Assembly: GCA_020861185.1 (NCBI GenBank)
Contig: JAJBSV010000013.1
Coordinates: 1 to 64,000, forward strand
DNA: 64,000 nt
DNA from: Ruminococcus sp.
GTDB lineage: Bacteria > Bacillota > Clostridia > Oscillospirales > Ruminococcaceae
Direction of reading: 5' to 3'
The notes under the pieces were generated by a model. It was not told where the DNA came from, did no database searches, and saw only the letters and a list, made by a program, of their open reading frames with translations. The translations under genes were made by a program, and so were the position numbers. Each line of letters begins with the position of its first letter. The first letter of the stretch is position 1. Of the stretch, positions 17,935 to 27,819 are shown piece after piece.

Positions 17935-17951
17935 TTGAGCCGAAGGCTCAA
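17935..17951 (-). promoter_or_regulatory. Hairpin between infA and rpmJ
   Basis: TTGAGCC-TTC-GGCTCAA is a perfect 7-bp stem with a UUC loop just after infA and without a following T-run. Confidence 0.55.
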
Positions 17952-17957
17952 CGTGTT

Positions 17958-18176
17958 CTATTTCGACCGCCATGTGATTCTTCCCTTGGTCAAATCATAC
18001 GGTGACATCTCGACCGTCACACGGTCACCCGGGACTATTCTTATGTGGTTAAGTCCCAGCTTACCGGAGACATAGGCGAGAATCTTGTGCCCGTTTGCAA
18101 GCTCAACCTGAAACTTTGCTCCCGGCAAAGCCTCCAGAACGGTGCCTTCAAGTTCAATTACATCTTCCTTGGACAA
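17958..18176 (-). CDS. infA: Translation initiation factor IF-1
   Basis: A 72-residue OB-fold protein that occupies the ribosomal A site during initiation. The whole family pattern is present: [56 protein letters not shown]. The start codon is TTG (18176) after GAGGAA. It lies in the spc-alpha junction between the KOW gene and rpmJ. Confidence 0.97.
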   Translation of the reverse strand: MSKEDVIELEGTVLEALPGAKFQVELANGHKILAYVSGKLGLNHIRIVPGDRVTVEMSPYDLTKGRITWRSK

Positions 18177-18192
18177 TAAAATTCCTCATTTC

Positions 18193-18465
18193 TTATTCTC
18201 GTCCGGTCGTAACGGGTTCTCCATTCGCTTCGGGTTCAAGCTCCCGGAGTAACCTTTTAAGCTTTTTATCTGTCATGCCGGATAGCGAAATCACTTGGTT
18301 GGTCGGTGAAATGTGTCTTACGTTCTTTCGCTTGGGACTTGAGAGCTTTCGCTCCTTGCCGTCGGCGATTGTAACGAAGCGGTCGGTAACGTCTACAGCA
18401 ACGAAGTAGCCGCCCCGATCTCGACCTGCCGTGGATTTGACCACCGAGCCTTTGACGACGTTCAC
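18193..18465 (-). CDS. KOW-domain RNA-binding protein
   Basis: A 90-residue protein with an N-terminal KOW motif (GSVVKSTAGRDRGGYFVAV) like that of archaeal L14e/bacterial YlxS-type small RNA-binding proteins. In Firmicutes it commonly sits between map and infA. A ribosome-associated role is inferred; none has been shown here. GTG start after AGGAGGG. Confidence 0.85.
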   Translation of the reverse strand: MNVVKGSVVKSTAGRDRGGYFVAVDVTDRFVTIADGKERKLSSPKRKNVRHISPTNQVISLSGMTDKKLKRLLRELEPEANGEPVTTGRE

Positions 18466-18475
18466 GGGTTCCCTC

Positions 18476-19228
18476 CTATTCGCGCGCCGTGAGAATTACG
18501 GCACCGTCCGGAGTTATCGCTATTGTATGTTCGAAGTGAGCGGCGGCTTTGCCGTCACGGGTTTTGACCGTCCAGCCGTCTCCGAGGACCTTTATCGCGG
18601 GGCTTCCGAGGGTTATCATCGGTTCAATCGCGATGACCATTCCGCTCATCAGCCGGACGCCGCGACCGGCACGTCCGAAATTCGGAACCTCCGGCTCCTC
18701 GTGAAGATTGCTCCCCACTCCGTGACCGACGTATTCTCTGACTACTCCGTAGCCCCGGGACTCGTTATACTCCTGAATGGCGGCTGAGATGTCCCCGAGT
18801 CTTACGCCCGGCTTTGCCATCGAGATGGCAAGCATCAGGCTCTGCTCGGTTGAATCCAAGAGACCTTGGACTGCGGGATCAATCTCTCCTACCTTAAAAG
18901 TATACGCGCTGTCTCCGTGAAATCCGTCGATATATGCGCCCACATCAACGGAAACTATGTCTCCGTCATGGATAACTTCCTTTGACGAGGGTATTCCGTG
19001 GATAACGGTGTCGTTCACCGATATGCACGCCGAGGCGGGAAATCCGCCATACCCCAAAAACGAGGGTTTTGCGCCGCGGGAGGTGATGTAGTGGTTGACA
19101 ACCTTGTCGAGCTCCTTCGTTGTCATTCCGGCATGAAGGGCTTTTCCTGCGGCAACGAGTGCGCCGCCGGTTATCTCTCCCGCTTTACGCATTTTAAGAA
19201 GGTCTTTAGATGACTTGATATTTATCAC
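18476..19228 (-). CDS. map: Type I methionine aminopeptidase
   Basis: A 250-residue dimetal hydrolase that removes N-terminal Met from new proteins. Metal ligands can be seen in DVGAYIDGFHGDSAYTF (two Asp), GHGVGSNLHEEPEV (His), IEPM (Glu) and EHTIAIT (Glu), with the substrate His in GYGGFPASACISVNDTVIHG. GTG start, 4 bases after the adk stop. Confidence 0.97.
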   Translation of the reverse strand: MINIKSSKDLLKMRKAGEITGGALVAAGKALHAGMTTKELDKVVNHYITSRGAKPSFLGYGGFPASACISVNDTVIHGIPSSKEVIHDGDIVSVDVGAYIDGFHGDSAYTFKVGEIDPAVQGLLDSTEQSLMLAISMAKPGVRLGDISAAIQEYNESRGYGVVREYVGHGVGSNLHEEPEVPNFGRAGRGVRLMSGMVIAIEPMITLGSPAIKVLGDGWTVKTRDGKAAAHFEHTIAITPDGAVILTARE

Positions 19229-19232
19229 GATC

Positions 19233-19865
19233 TCAAGCCTCTAAAGCTTCGAGTGTAAGCTTTGTTGTGTCGGCTACCTCTTCCTGACCTTCAACGGTTA
19301 CGAGCTTGCCCTTTGCCGCATAATAGTCCTTTAGAGGTGCCGTTTTCTCATGATAGACTTTAAGTCTGTCAAGAACGGTAGCGGGTTCATCGTCCTTGCG
19401 GATGACCACCTTGCCGCCGCAGGCATCGCATATGCCCTCCACCTTGGTCGGCTTATAGTCTACATGATAGGAGTTGCCGCATTTTTCGCAGACACGACGT
19501 CCCGAAAGTCTTGCAACTATCTTCTCATCGGGAACGTAAATCTCGATAACCTTGTCGATATTAACGCCCATGGTCTCGAGAGCCTCCGCCTGAGGAACTG
19601 TACGGGGGAAGCCGTCAAGGATGAAGCCGTTCTTGCAATCGTCACCTTGGATTCTCTCCTTGAGGATAGCAATTATGGTCTCATCGGGGACGAGGTCGCC
19701 TCTGTCCATATAGCTCTTGGCTGAAAGACCTGCTTCTGTGCCGTTGGCAACAGCTTCTCTTAACATATTGCCTGTCGAGATAGCCGGAATGCCCTTGGTC
19801 TTGCAGATGACTTCCGCCTGAGTGCCCTTACCGGCACCGGGTGCGCCGAGCAAAATGATATTCAT
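19233..19865 (-). CDS. adk: Adenylate kinase
   Basis: A 210-residue enzyme for ATP + AMP = 2 ADP. P-loop [13 protein letters not shown] site [15 protein letters not shown] and LDGFPRT, and a LID domain with four zinc-binding Cys (CEKCGNS ... CDACGG), as in Gram-positive bacteria. I chose ATG 19865 because AAAGGAG stands 6 bases upstream; 11 further residues in frame upstream lack such a site. Confidence 0.97.
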   Translation of the reverse strand: MNIILLGAPGAGKGTQAEVICKTKGIPAISTGNMLREAVANGTEAGLSAKSYMDRGDLVPDETIIAILKERIQGDDCKNGFILDGFPRTVPQAEALETMGVNIDKVIEIYVPDEKIVARLSGRRVCEKCGNSYHVDYKPTKVEGICDACGGKVVIRKDDEPATVLDRLKVYHEKTAPLKDYYAAKGKLVTVEGQEEVADTTKLTLEALEA

Positions 19866-19956
19866 GTGGTATCTCCTTTCTGTTTTTTGTCTGTTCATTC
19901 TATGGATTCACGGAGCTGTGAGAGCTCGAAAGAGCTATAAGCAGAGCTATGAGCTC

Positions 19957-20004
19957 GGAAGAATACCGCAAGGTATTCTTCCTACGGTTCAAGCGCGAAG
20001 CGCT
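19957..20004 (-). promoter_or_regulatory. Hairpins in the secY-adk spacer
   Basis: The 148-base spacer has AGCGC-TTC-GCGCT (19992-20004) and then GGAAGAATACC-TTGC-GGTATTCTTCC (19957-19982), an 11-bp perfect stem with a 4-base loop, followed by several AGCTC repeats that can also pair. There is no T-run after the stems. No gene or promoter was found. Confidence 0.6.
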
Positions 20005-20013
20005 GAAACGTGT

Positions 20014-21309
20014 TTAGTCCAAAAATCCCTTATAATGACGCATCATAAGCTGAGATTCGAGCTGACGGACCGTCTCAAGAGCAACGCTTACAACGATAAG
20101 GATTGAAGTACCGCCGAGAGCCAGGTTCGAAATGCCTGTAATCTGAGCAAAGATGATCGGGAAGAGTGCTACAACGCCGAGGAACAGCGCACCGACGAGA
20201 GTAAGCTTGTGAACAATTCTCGTGATGTAGTCGCTTGTCGGCTTGCCGGGACGGATGCCCGGGATGCCGCCGTTGTTCTGGCGGAGGTTATTCGCAATCT
20301 CAACGGGATCATACTGCATCGAAATGTAGAAGTAGCTGAACAAAATGATGAGGATGAAGTAGAGTGTTGCGTATACGGGATGAGTCGTGGTGAAGCAGTT
20401 GTAGATTGTGTACCAGACAGTGCCCTGTGTGGGCTCGCCGGTGAACATTGCGATAGTCTGCGGGATGGACATGAAGCTCATCGCGAAGATTATCGGCAAG
20501 ACGCCTGCCATGGATACCTTGATAGGAAGGTAGGTCGACTGACCGCCATAAATCTTTCTTCCGGCAACGCGCTTTGCGTACTGAATCGGAACTCTTCTTT
20601 CGGCATTGTCCATGAATACGATGAACGCAATCATCAGAATGAAGATTATGATGATAATCGGGATGAGGATGATATATCCTGCCGAACCGGTGTTAGCCAA
20701 GGTTGCGAAGATATTACCGAACGACTGCGGAAGCTCTGCAACGATACCGGCAAAGATGAGCATTGACATGCCATTGCCGATTCCGTTCTTGTCGATGAGC
20801 GAACCGAGCCAGATAGTAAGCATAGCACCTGTGGTGAAGCACGCTATGATGATGATTTCGGAAAGAACCTTTGAGAAGCCTGTGGTATAAGTCAGAGCTC
20901 CTGCGTTCTTAAGAGTCAGGTAGTAAGCCCATGACTGGAAGAGCGCGATAACGAGAGCCAGAATCTTGGTGATGGTACCGAGCTTCTTTCTGCCCTCTTC
21001 GCCTTCCTTTGCGAGTCTTTCGAGTGCGGGAATCGCAAAGGTCAGAAGCTGCATGATGATCTGTGCATTGATGTACGGTGAAACCGACAAGCACAGAAGT
21101 GTTGCTCTTGAGAAGGTGCCGCCGGAGAGAGTGTTGAGGTAGCTGAACAGGTTGTTACTGCCCTCAATCATTTCCGCTATAGCGGCTGAATCGAGAAACG
21201 GAACGGGGATATATCCGCCGAGTCTGTAGATGATGAAGATAAGGAAAGTGTAGAGAAGCTTCTTTCTTATCTCCTGAACCTTCCAAGCGTTCTTAAGAGT
21301 CTGAAACAC
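20014..21309 (-). CDS. secY: Preprotein translocase channel SecY
   Basis: A 431-residue protein with ten membrane segments that forms the Sec channel. Plug and pore regions follow the family pattern (YRLGGYIPVPFLD near residue 30; RNNGGIPGIRPGKPT in the last large cytoplasmic loop that binds SecA/ribosome). GTG start placed right after the rplO stop, so translation is probably coupled. Confidence 0.97.
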   Translation of the reverse strand: MFQTLKNAWKVQEIRKKLLYTFLIFIIYRLGGYIPVPFLDSAAIAEMIEGSNNLFSYLNTLSGGTFSRATLLCLSVSPYINAQIIMQLLTFAIPALERLAKEGEEGRKKLGTITKILALVIALFQSWAYYLTLKNAGALTYTTGFSKVLSEIIIIACFTTGAMLTIWLGSLIDKNGIGNGMSMLIFAGIVAELPQSFGNIFATLANTGSAGYIILIPIIIIIFILMIAFIVFMDNAERRVPIQYAKRVAGRKIYGGQSTYLPIKVSMAGVLPIIFAMSFMSIPQTIAMFTGEPTQGTVWYTIYNCFTTTHPVYATLYFILIILFSYFYISMQYDPVEIANNLRQNNGGIPGIRPGKPTSDYITRIVHKLTLVGALFLGVVALFPIIFAQITGISNLALGGTSILIVVSVALETVRQLESQLMMRHYKGFLD

Positions 21310-21750
21310 TTAGATCACCTCTGCCTCTCCGCCTGCCTTCTCGATCTTCTCCTTAGCTGAAGCGGAGTAAGCGGCTGCCTTTACGGTAAGCTTCTTTGTG
21401 AGCTCGCCGTTGCCCAGTACCTTGATTCCGTTGCCCTCATTCTTGACAATACCGGCAGCGATAAGAAGCTCTGTATCGACGACAGTTCCGTCGACAAACT
21501 TTTCGAGATCGGAGACGTTGATTGCCGTATACTTAGCTGCAAATATGTTGTTGAAGCCCCTCTTCGGGATTCTTCTTGCGAGTCTGGTCTGTCCGCCTTC
21601 GAAGCCCGGTCTTACACCGCCGCCCGAACGAGCATTCTGACCCTTGTGTCCCTTTCCTGCTGTTTTTCCCTGTCCGGAGCCATGTCCTCTTCCGATTCTC
21701 TTGACATCCTTTACGGAACCCTCAGCAGGTGCTAAATCGTGCAATTTCAA
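21310..21750 (-). CDS. rplO: 50S ribosomal protein L15
   Basis: A 146-residue late-assembly protein with the Gly/Lys/Arg-rich extended N-terminus ([20 protein letters not shown]) and compact C-terminal domain. TTG start (21750) about 10 bases after AAGGAGG. Confidence 0.97.
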   Translation of the reverse strand: MKLHDLAPAEGSVKDVKRIGRGHGSGQGKTAGKGHKGQNARSGGGVRPGFEGGQTRLARRIPKRGFNNIFAAKYTAINVSDLEKFVDGTVVDTELLIAAGIVKNEGNGIKVLGNGELTKKLTVKAAAYSASAKEKIEKAGGEAEVI

Positions 21751-21772
21751 TTTATTCGCACCTCCTTAATTC

Positions 21773-21949
21773 TTATGCTTCGGTAACTTTGATAAGGTGA
21801 ACGATCTTATTTATTTTACCTTGCGTCTGTGCGTTATCCGGTTGAATGGTAACGTCACCGATTTTTCTAAGACCTAAGGAGTTTGCAGTTGCGATCTGAT
21901 CCTTGAGTCTGCCGTTGAGACTTTTTACAAGCTCAATTTTTACTGACAT
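21773..21949 (-). CDS. rpmD: 50S ribosomal protein L30
   Basis: A 58-residue protein beginning MSVKIELVKSLNGRLKDQI, the short bacterial L30 form. ATG 21949 is preferred because GAGGAGG is 9 bases upstream; an in-frame ATG at 21955 is too close to it. Confidence 0.95.
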   Translation of the reverse strand: MSVKIELVKSLNGRLKDQIATANSLGLRKIGDVTIQPDNAQTQGKINKIVHLIKVTEA

Positions 21950-21962
21950 GATCATTTCCTCC

Positions 21963-22460
21963 TCAGATTATTTCCTTGACGGTCTTGCCTCTCTTGGCTG
22001 CCATTTCTTCGGCAGACTTGAGTTCAGCAAGTCCTGCAAATGTTGCTCTGACGACGTTGCAGGGATTGTTGGACTTTAAAGACTTGGTTCTTATGTCCTT
22101 GATGCCTGCAGCCTCGATTACGGAACGAACGGGACCTCCGGCGATAACTCCGGTACCTTCGGCGGCGGGTCTCATCAAGACTCTGCCAGCGCCGTAAACA
22201 CCGACTACCTCGTGAGGAATTGTTGTTCCCTTAAGTGATACTTTTATCAGATTCTTCTTCGCGTCAGCGATTCCTTTTCTGATAGCGTCGGTAACTTCTC
22301 CCGACTTTCCGATACCGTAGCCGACTGTGCCGTTGCCGTCACCTACAACGATGAGCGCGGAGAACTTCATGATACGTCCGCCCTTGACCGTCTTGGATAC
22401 ACGGTTGATAGCTACAACCTTCTCGGTAAGCTCCATTTGAGAAGCGTCTATAATAGCCAA
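21963..22460 (-). CDS. rpsE: 30S ribosomal protein S5
   Basis: A 165-residue protein with the double-stranded RNA-binding fold ([20 protein letters not shown]) and C-terminal domain ([19 protein letters not shown]). It contributes to decoding accuracy. TTG start (22460) after GAGGAGG. Confidence 0.97.
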   Translation of the reverse strand: MAIIDASQMELTEKVVAINRVSKTVKGGRIMKFSALIVVGDGNGTVGYGIGKSGEVTDAIRKGIADAKKNLIKVSLKGTTIPHEVVGVYGAGRVLMRPAAEGTGVIAGGPVRSVIEAAGIKDIRTKSLKSNNPCNVVRATFAGLAELKSAEEMAAKRGKTVKEII

Positions 22461-22476
22461 AATACGTTACCTCCTC

Positions 22477-22836
22477 TCAGAATTTGAGTCCGCCCTCACG
22501 GGCACCCTCTGCCAAAGCCGCGATACGTCCGTGATAGAGATAGCCGCCTCTGTCGAATACGACTTCCTCTATGCCGTTTGCCTTGCACTTCTCGGCAATC
22601 GCCTCGCCGACCTTCTTGGCACCTTCGACGTTTCCGCCGTTAGCTCCGAAGCCCTTTTCCATGCTTGAAGCGGCGCAGAGAGTTGTTCCGGTGACGTCAT
22701 CAATCACCTGAGCGTAAATGTGCTTCGCTGAGCGGAAGACATTGAGTCTCGGGCATGTAGCGGTACCGCTTACCTTAGCGCGTACTCTTGCATGTCTCTT
22801 GGCTCTTGACTTAGCTCTGTCTATTGTCTTTACCAT
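22477..22836 (-). CDS. rplR: 50S ribosomal protein L18
   Basis: A 119-residue 5S rRNA-binding protein: basic N-terminus, [18 protein letters not shown], and the C-terminal [20 protein letters not shown]. Confidence 0.97.
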   Translation of the reverse strand: MVKTIDRAKSRAKRHARVRAKVSGTATCPRLNVFRSAKHIYAQVIDDVTGTTLCAASSMEKGFGANGGNVEGAKKVGEAIAEKCKANGIEEVVFDRGGYLYHGRIAALAEGAREGGLKF

Positions 22837-22854
22837 AGATTCTTACTCCCTTAT

Positions 22855-23406
22855 TTACTTCTTTGCGCCTTTACCGGCCTTGCCTTCCTTGCGGCGGATG
22901 ACTTCACCGTCGTAGCGGATTCCCTTGCCCTTGTAAGGCTCAGGAGGACGCTTGGCGCGCACTTCACAGGCAAACTGACCTACCTTCTGCTTGTCGATTC
23001 CCTTGACTACAATCTGGTTAGGTTGCGGAACATCAAGCTTGATGTCGTCAGTCTCGGAAACGATAACCTGATGAGAATATCCGAGGTTAAGGATAACGTC
23101 CTTACCCTGCTTCTGGGCTCTGTAACCAACACCCTCGATAATAAGGGTTTTGGAATAACCGTTTACAACGCCCTCAACCATATTGTTGACGAGAGTTCTT
23201 GTAAGACCGTGAAGAGCCTTGGATCTGTCCTCGTCATCGGGACGTGCAACCTTAAGGGTTCCGTCCTCAACGGTGATGGAAAGGGAAGGATTAAACTTCT
23301 GAGTGAGTGTACCCTTGGGACCCTTTACGGTAACTACGTTGCCTTCTGCAACGGATACTTCAACTCCGGCAGGAACGCTGATTGGCTTTAAGCCTATTCT
23401 TGACAT
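22855..23406 (-). CDS. rplF: 50S ribosomal protein L6
   Basis: A 183-residue protein of two repeated RNA-binding domains near the factor-binding site. MSRIGLKPISVPAGVEV and the C-terminal RAKRPPEPYKGKGIRY signature are intact; a KEGKAGKGAKK tail is typical. Confidence 0.97.
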   Translation of the reverse strand: MSRIGLKPISVPAGVEVSVAEGNVVTVKGPKGTLTQKFNPSLSITVEDGTLKVARPDDEDRSKALHGLTRTLVNNMVEGVVNGYSKTLIIEGVGYRAQKQGKDVILNLGYSHQVIVSETDDIKLDVPQPNQIVVKGIDKQKVGQFACEVRAKRPPEPYKGKGIRYDGEVIRRKEGKAGKGAKK

Positions 23407-23419
23407 AATTCAGCCCTCC

Positions 23420-23818
23420 TTACCAGACGAATGCGAGAATCTCGCCGCCTACGCCAAGCTCTCTTGCCTTCTTATCGGTAACGATTCCCTTTGAGGTGGA
23501 AACGATAGCGATACCTAAGCCCTTGAGTACCTTGGGCATATCCTCACAGCTCGAATAGATTCTAAGACCGGGCTTGGAAACTCTTCTGATGCCGGAGATA
23601 ACCGGTGTTCTGTTCTCGTCATATTTAAGTGTAACTCTGATGATTCCCTGCTTACCGTCGTCAATTACCTGATAGGACTTGATGTAGCCCTCATCCTGCA
23701 AAATCTGAACGATAGACTTCTTCATATTCGAAGCGGGAATATCGACTGTAGCGTGCTTTGCTGAGCTTGCGTTACGAATTCTGGTCAGCAAATCAGCTAT
23801 TGTATCAGTAATCTGCAT
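23420..23818 (-). CDS. rpsH: 30S ribosomal protein S8
   Basis: A 132-residue 16S rRNA-binding protein. [20 protein letters not shown] at the start and [20 protein letters not shown] at the end match the family. Confidence 0.97.
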   Translation of the reverse strand: MQITDTIADLLTRIRNASSAKHATVDIPASNMKKSIVQILQDEGYIKSYQVIDDGKQGIIRVTLKYDENRTPVISGIRRVSKPGLRIYSSCEDMPKVLKGLGIAIVSTSKGIVTDKKARELGVGGEILAFVW

Positions 23819-23838
23819 ACTTTTGCCTCCTTCGCTAA

Positions 23839-24024
23839 TTACCAGCTCGACTTCTTAACGCCGGGGATCTGACCCTCGAGCGCAAGCTTTCTGAAGCAGA
23901 TACGGCAAATGCCGTACTTTCTCAGATAACCGTGAGGTCTTCCGCAAATCTTGCATCTGTTGTAAGCGCGGGTCGAATACTTAGGCTTTGCCTGCTGCTT
24001 TAAAACCATTGCTTTTTTAGCCAT
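23839..24024 (-). CDS. rpsN: 30S ribosomal protein S14, zinc type
   Basis: A 61-residue zinc-binding S14 (CKICGRPHG ... CRICFRKLA), the short C+ form of Gram-positive bacteria. It sits between rplE and rpsH as usual. Confidence 0.97.
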   Translation of the reverse strand: MAKKAMVLKQQAKPKYSTRAYNRCKICGRPHGYLRKYGICRICFRKLALEGQIPGVKKSSW

Positions 24025-24039
24025 AATCTACCTCCACTC

Positions 24040-24579
24040 TTACTTTGCAAACGGAGCGCCGAGCATGCTCAGAAGCTCCTTTGCCTCTTCGTCGGTCTTT
24101 GCGGTTGTGATGAAGTTGATATCCATACCGCGGACCTTGTCAACCTTGTCGAACTCGATTTCGGGGAAGATGAGCTGCTCCTTGATACCGGTGGAGTAGT
24201 TTCCTCTGCCGTCGAACGAATTCGGGTTGATGCCCTTGAAGTCACGAACTCTGGGGAACGCGACATTGAAAAGTCTGTCGATGAACTCATACATCTTGTC
24301 ACTTCTCAGAGTAACCTTGACTCCGATGGGCATGCCCTCACGGAACTTGAAGTTTGCAACCGACTTCTTAGCCTTGCAAACAACAGGTCTCTGACCGGTG
24401 ATGAGAGAAAGGTCGTTCATAACCGCGTCGACAACCTTGGAATTCTCCTTAGCCTCGCCGCAAGCTACGTTGATGACAACCTTGTCGAGCTTCGGAATCT
24501 GCATAACGTTCTTGTAGCCGAACTTCTTCATCAGTGCAGGGGCTATCTCATTGACATATTGATCTTTTAATCTTGCCAT
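24040..24579 (-). CDS. rplE: 50S ribosomal protein L5
   Basis: A 179-residue protein that binds 5S rRNA and the P-site tRNA. Signatures: [56 protein letters not shown] 24579 chosen for the TAGGAGG 6 bases upstream; the longer frame would overlap rplX. Confidence 0.97.
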   Translation of the reverse strand: MARLKDQYVNEIAPALMKKFGYKNVMQIPKLDKVVINVACGEAKENSKVVDAVMNDLSLITGQRPVVCKAKKSVANFKFREGMPIGVKVTLRSDKMYEFIDRLFNVAFPRVRDFKGINPNSFDGRGNYSTGIKEQLIFPEIEFDKVDKVRGMDINFITTAKTDEEAKELLSMLGAPFAK

Positions 24580-24589
24580 AATTAACCTC

Positions 24590-24910
24590 CTACTTGATTT
24601 CTGCGCCACAACGCTTGCAAACTCTGAGCTTCTCGCCGTCAGGTCCGAACTTGACGCCGGTTCTTACGCCCTTGCCGCACTTGGGGCAAACGAGCTGAAC
24701 CTTGCTCGAGTACATAGCTGCTTCAGCCTTGACGATGTCGCCTGCTTCGCCCTGTCTGCGGGGCTTGACGGACTTGGTCGCCATGTTGATGCCTTCGACT
24801 ATTACCTTGCCCTCCTTGGGGGATACAGCAAGAACTTTGCCCTTCTTGCCCTTGTCCTTACCACTGAGAACAACTACCGAGTCGCCGGTTTTAACGTGAA
24901 TCTTGTTCAT
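24590..24910 (-). CDS. rplX: 50S ribosomal protein L24
   Basis: A 106-residue assembly-initiator protein with the KOW motif ([20 protein letters not shown]). The C-terminal part has CPKCGKG ... CKRCG, a zinc-ribbon-like pair found in many Firmicutes homologues. Confidence 0.97.
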   Translation of the reverse strand: MNKIHVKTGDSVVVLSGKDKGKKGKVLAVSPKEGKVIVEGINMATKSVKPRRQGEAGDIVKAEAAMYSSKVQLVCPKCGKGVRTGVKFGPDGEKLRVCKRCGAEIK

Positions 24911-24927
24911 ATTTTCTCGGCTCCTCC

Positions 24928-25296
24928 TTAAAGTACCTCGGGTGCGAGCGACAGGATCTTGACATAGTCATTGTCCCTGAGTTCACGGGCAACCGGCCCG
25001 AAAATTCTCGTACCTCTCGGTGTCTTGTCTTCCTTGATTATTACAGCTGCGTTCTCGTCGAAACGGATATAGGTTCCGTCCTCACGACGAAGACCGGATG
25101 CTGAACGAACAATTACTGCTTTAACAACGTCGCCCTTCTTGACCATGCCGTCGGGTGCAGCCTTCTTGACTGACGCTACGACTACATCGCCGATGTTGGC
25201 GTATCTTCTGCGGGTGCCGCCCAAAACTCTGATGCACTGGAGTTCCTTGGCTCCGGTGTTGTCAGCGGCTTTGAGTCTTGTCTGCATTTGTATCAC
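24928..25296 (-). CDS. rplN: 50S ribosomal protein L14
   Basis: A 122-residue protein with [22 protein letters not shown] and the conserved RAVARELRD-type end ([20 protein letters not shown]). GTG start at 25296, 8 bases after AGGAGG; the alternative ATG at 25287 would be too far from it. Confidence 0.97.
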   Translation of the reverse strand: MIQMQTRLKAADNTGAKELQCIRVLGGTRRRYANIGDVVVASVKKAAPDGMVKKGDVVKAVIVRSASGLRREDGTYIRFDENAAVIIKEDKTPRGTRIFGPVARELRDNDYVKILSLAPEVL

Positions 25297-25351
25297 AGCA
25301 AGTTCCTCCTTTCAGTATTAAAGAAATCTGAGCGCCGGATCGAGTTATTCA

Positions 25352-25410
25352 CCGACCCTCGTTTACTCTTCGGGTTCGGGTTTTGCATCGAATGTCTTTT
25401 GTTCAATGCA
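25352..25410 (-). promoter_or_regulatory. Hairpins in the rpsQ-rplN spacer
   Basis: The 126-base spacer can form TGCAT / ATGCA (25384-25410, 17-base loop) and CCGA-CCC / GGG-TCGG (25352-25379, seven pairs with one bulge). They are weaker than the others in this operon. No gene found. Confidence 0.45.
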
Positions 25411-25422
25411 CCCACGCCCTCA

Positions 25423-25680
25423 TTACTTAGCCTGCTCAACAACCCTGACGAGTCTCCATCTCTTGTCCTTGGACAAGGGTCTGGTTTCCATGATTTCGAC
25501 TCTGTCGCCGATGTGGGCAACATTTTCCTCGTCATGAGCCTTGAACTTGACCGTTCTCTTGATAATCTTTCCATACAAGGGGTGCTTTACGTTATCCTCG
25601 ATGGCAACGACGATTGTCTTGTCCATCTTGTCGGAAACTACCTTGCCGACCCTTGTCTTTCTAAGCTTTCTTTCGCTCAC
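25423..25680 (-). CDS. rpsQ: 30S ribosomal protein S17
   Basis: An 85-residue OB-fold protein: [19 protein letters not shown] and [20 protein letters not shown] are family signatures. GTG start (25680) after AAGGAGG. Confidence 0.97.
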   Translation of the reverse strand: MSERKLRKTRVGKVVSDKMDKTIVVAIEDNVKHPLYGKIIKRTVKFKAHDEENVAHIGDRVEIMETRPLSKDKRWRLVRVVEQAK

Positions 25681-25703
25681 AGTAAATCCTCCTTCTTCAC
25701 GGC

Positions 25704-25895
25704 TTACTTGGACTCTTGCTCGCGAATGACAGTCTTGATACGAGCAATATCCTTCTTAACAGCCTTGATTCTCATGGGGTTGTCGAGCTGATTTACAGCG
25801 TGCTGGAAGCGAAGGTTGAAAAGCTCTTTCCTCAAATCGTCGAGCTTCTTGTCCATCTCGACGGGAGTCATTTCTCTGATTTCACTGACCTTCAT
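25704..25895 (-). CDS. rpmC: 50S ribosomal protein L29
   Basis: A 63-residue two-helix protein at the exit tunnel, where trigger factor and SRP dock. [20 protein letters not shown] is the family core. Its ATG overlaps the rplP stop by one base (TAATG). Confidence 0.96.
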   Translation of the reverse strand: MKVSEIREMTPVEMDKKLDDLRKELFNLRFQHAVNQLDNPMRIKAVKKDIARIKTVIREQESK

Positions 25896-26332
25896 TATTG
25901 CTCACCACCCGTTTCTGAAGCTTCATCTTCTCTTTTAACGAACTTGCACTTGATAGGCAGCTTGTGCATCGCAAGACGCATAGCTTCCCTTGCAACTTCC
26001 TCGGACACGCCTGCGATTTCGAACATGACTCTGCCCGGCTTGACAACCGCTACCCAGTACTCGGGGGTACCTTTACCGGAACCCATTCGAAGACCAAGTG
26101 CCTTGGTGGTTACAGGCTTGTCAGGGAAAATCTTGATCCAGACCTGTCCGCCACGCTTGATGTAACGTGTCATTGCGATACGAGCCGCCTCAATCTGGGC
26201 TGAAGTAATCCATGCGGGCTCGAGTGCCTGAAGTCCATACTCGCCGTACGAAACCTTGTTGCCTCTTGTAGCCTTGCCCTTCATGCGTCCGCGTTGCTGC
26301 TTACGATATTTAACTCTCTTTGGAAGTAACAT
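25895..26332 (-). CDS. rplP: 50S ribosomal protein L16
   Basis: A 145-residue protein near the A site. [19 protein letters not shown] and the [20 protein letters not shown] stretch are typical. Coupled to rpsC by a TAATG overlap. Confidence 0.97.
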   Translation of the reverse strand: MLLPKRVKYRKQQRGRMKGKATRGNKVSYGEYGLQALEPAWITSAQIEAARIAMTRYIKRGGQVWIKIFPDKPVTTKALGLRMGSGKGTPEYWVAVVKPGRVMFEIAGVSEEVAREAMRLAMHKLPIKCKFVKREDEASETGGEQ

Positions 26333-27147
26333 TACTTATTACCTCCTTCTCTGTTCTGAGTGTGTCTCTCGCCGCGATTTTCATAGCTACGGTTGCCGTC
26401 TCTATTCTGTCTCGGTCTCGAGTTACCGTTTCTGTCGCCGCGGCGTCTGTCGTCGCCGTTTCTCGGCTTACGGTTTCTTCTGTTGTCGGGAGCCTTCTCT
26501 TCGGTCTTCGAAATCTCGCCCTTGAGGACCTCTCCCTTGTAGATCCAGACCTTGATACCAATCTTGCCATAGGTTGTTGCAGCCTCGGCAAAGCCGTAGT
26601 CAATGTCTGCTCTGATGGTCTGGAGCGGGATGGTACCCTCGTGGTAGCTTTCGCTTCTTGCGATTTCAGCACCGCCGAGTCTGCCGCCTGCCTTGACCTT
26701 GATACCCTTTGCTCCGAGCTTCATTGCTCTGCTGATGGCGCCCTTCATAGCTCTTCTGAACGAGATTCTGTTCTCGAGGTCGAGAGCTATCTTTTCAGCT
26801 ACCAACTGAGCATTGAGGTCGGGAGACTTAACTTCGATGATGTTGAGGGAGACGGTCTTGCCAATCTTCTTCTCAATATCGGTTCTGAGCTTCTCAACAG
26901 CCTCGCCGCCTCTGCCGATAACGATACCGGGCTTGGCGCACCAGATGTTGATCTTCACCTTGTCGGCGAAGCGCTCGATTTCAATCTTCGGAACACCGGC
27001 GGAATACAGAGTCTTCTTGACGTACTTACGGATGTTGTAGTCCTCTACAAGAGTATCTCCGAAAGTGCTCTTATCTGCAAACCAGCGGGAATCCCAGTCC
27101 TTGATTATTCCGACACGCATACCGTGCGGATTTACTTTTTGTCCCAT
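26332..27147 (-). CDS. rpsC: 30S ribosomal protein S3 with a long basic C-terminal tail
   Basis: A 271-residue protein. The first ~215 residues are normal S3: KH domain with [14 protein letters not shown], and the C-terminal [17 protein letters not shown] region (here [19 protein letters not shown]). About 50 extra residues follow, made mainly of Arg, Asn, Asp and Gly ([20 protein letters not shown] and more), a low-complexity disordered tail that could bind RNA. The usual Firmicutes S3 ends near 215-225. Confidence 0.96.
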   Translation of the reverse strand: MGQKVNPHGMRVGIIKDWDSRWFADKSTFGDTLVEDYNIRKYVKKTLYSAGVPKIEIERFADKVKINIWCAKPGIVIGRGGEAVEKLRTDIEKKIGKTVSLNIIEVKSPDLNAQLVAEKIALDLENRISFRRAMKGAISRAMKLGAKGIKVKAGGRLGGAEIARSESYHEGTIPLQTIRADIDYGFAEAATTYGKIGIKVWIYKGEVLKGEISKTEEKAPDNRRNRKPRNGDDRRRGDRNGNSRPRQNRDGNRSYENRGERHTQNREGGNK

Positions 27148-27165
27148 AGTCTACCTCCTGCCGCC

Positions 27166-27501
27166 TTATTCCGCTTCACCGAGAACCACAGTGATGTTTG
27201 AGGTTCTCTTGAGAATCTTGTGTCCTCTGCCCTTTGAAACGGGCTGCATTCTCTTCATGGTCGGTCCCGGATTGACATAGCACTCTTTTACATAGAGGCT
27301 CTTCTTGTCAAGTCCGAAGTTATTCTCTGCGTTAGCCGCAGCCGAGTTCAGGAGCTTCTCCAGATACTCACAGGCAGCCTTAGGAGTATGCTTTACGATT
27401 GCCAATGCTGTCTCGAGGTCTTTTCCTCTGATAAGGTTGAGGACAATTTCGACCTTGCGAGGAGCAATGCGTGCAGTCTTTAATACTGCTCTTGCTTCCA
27501 T
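27166..27501 (-). CDS. rplV: 50S ribosomal protein L22
   Basis: A 111-residue protein whose hairpin lines the peptide exit tunnel. RIAPRKVEIVLNLIRGKD and GPTMKRMQPVSKGRGHKI (hairpin tip and end) are conserved. Confidence 0.97.
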   Translation of the reverse strand: MEARAVLKTARIAPRKVEIVLNLIRGKDLETALAIVKHTPKAACEYLEKLLNSAAANAENNFGLDKKSLYVKECYVNPGPTMKRMQPVSKGRGHKILKRTSNITVVLGEAE

Positions 27502-27515
27502 CTAAATCTCCTCCT

Positions 27516-27797
27516 TTACTTGCCGTTGTTGGAAGTCTTTGAACCGGCGTGACCCTTGAAGGTTCTTGTCGGTGCGAACTCACCAAGTCTGTGTCCGACC
27601 ATGTCCTCGGTAACATATACCGGAACATGCTTGCGTCCGTCGTGGACGGCAAATGTGTGTCCCACGAATTCGGGGAAGATAACGGATGCTCTCGACCATG
27701 TCTTGATGGCTTTCTTTTCGCCGGTCTCGTTCATGGCAACTACTTTCTTATAAAGGGATTCCTGTACGAATGGTCCCTTCTTAATGCTTCTGCCCAT
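27516..27797 (-). CDS. rpsS: 30S ribosomal protein S19
   Basis: A 93-residue head protein: [17 protein letters not shown] at the start and [18 protein letters not shown] at the end. Confidence 0.97.
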   Translation of the reverse strand: MGRSIKKGPFVQESLYKKVVAMNETGEKKAIKTWSRASVIFPEFVGHTFAVHDGRKHVPVYVTEDMVGHRLGEFAPTRTFKGHAGSKTSNNGK

Positions 27798-27819
27798 TAT
27801 TCATCTGCCTCCCTTCGCA

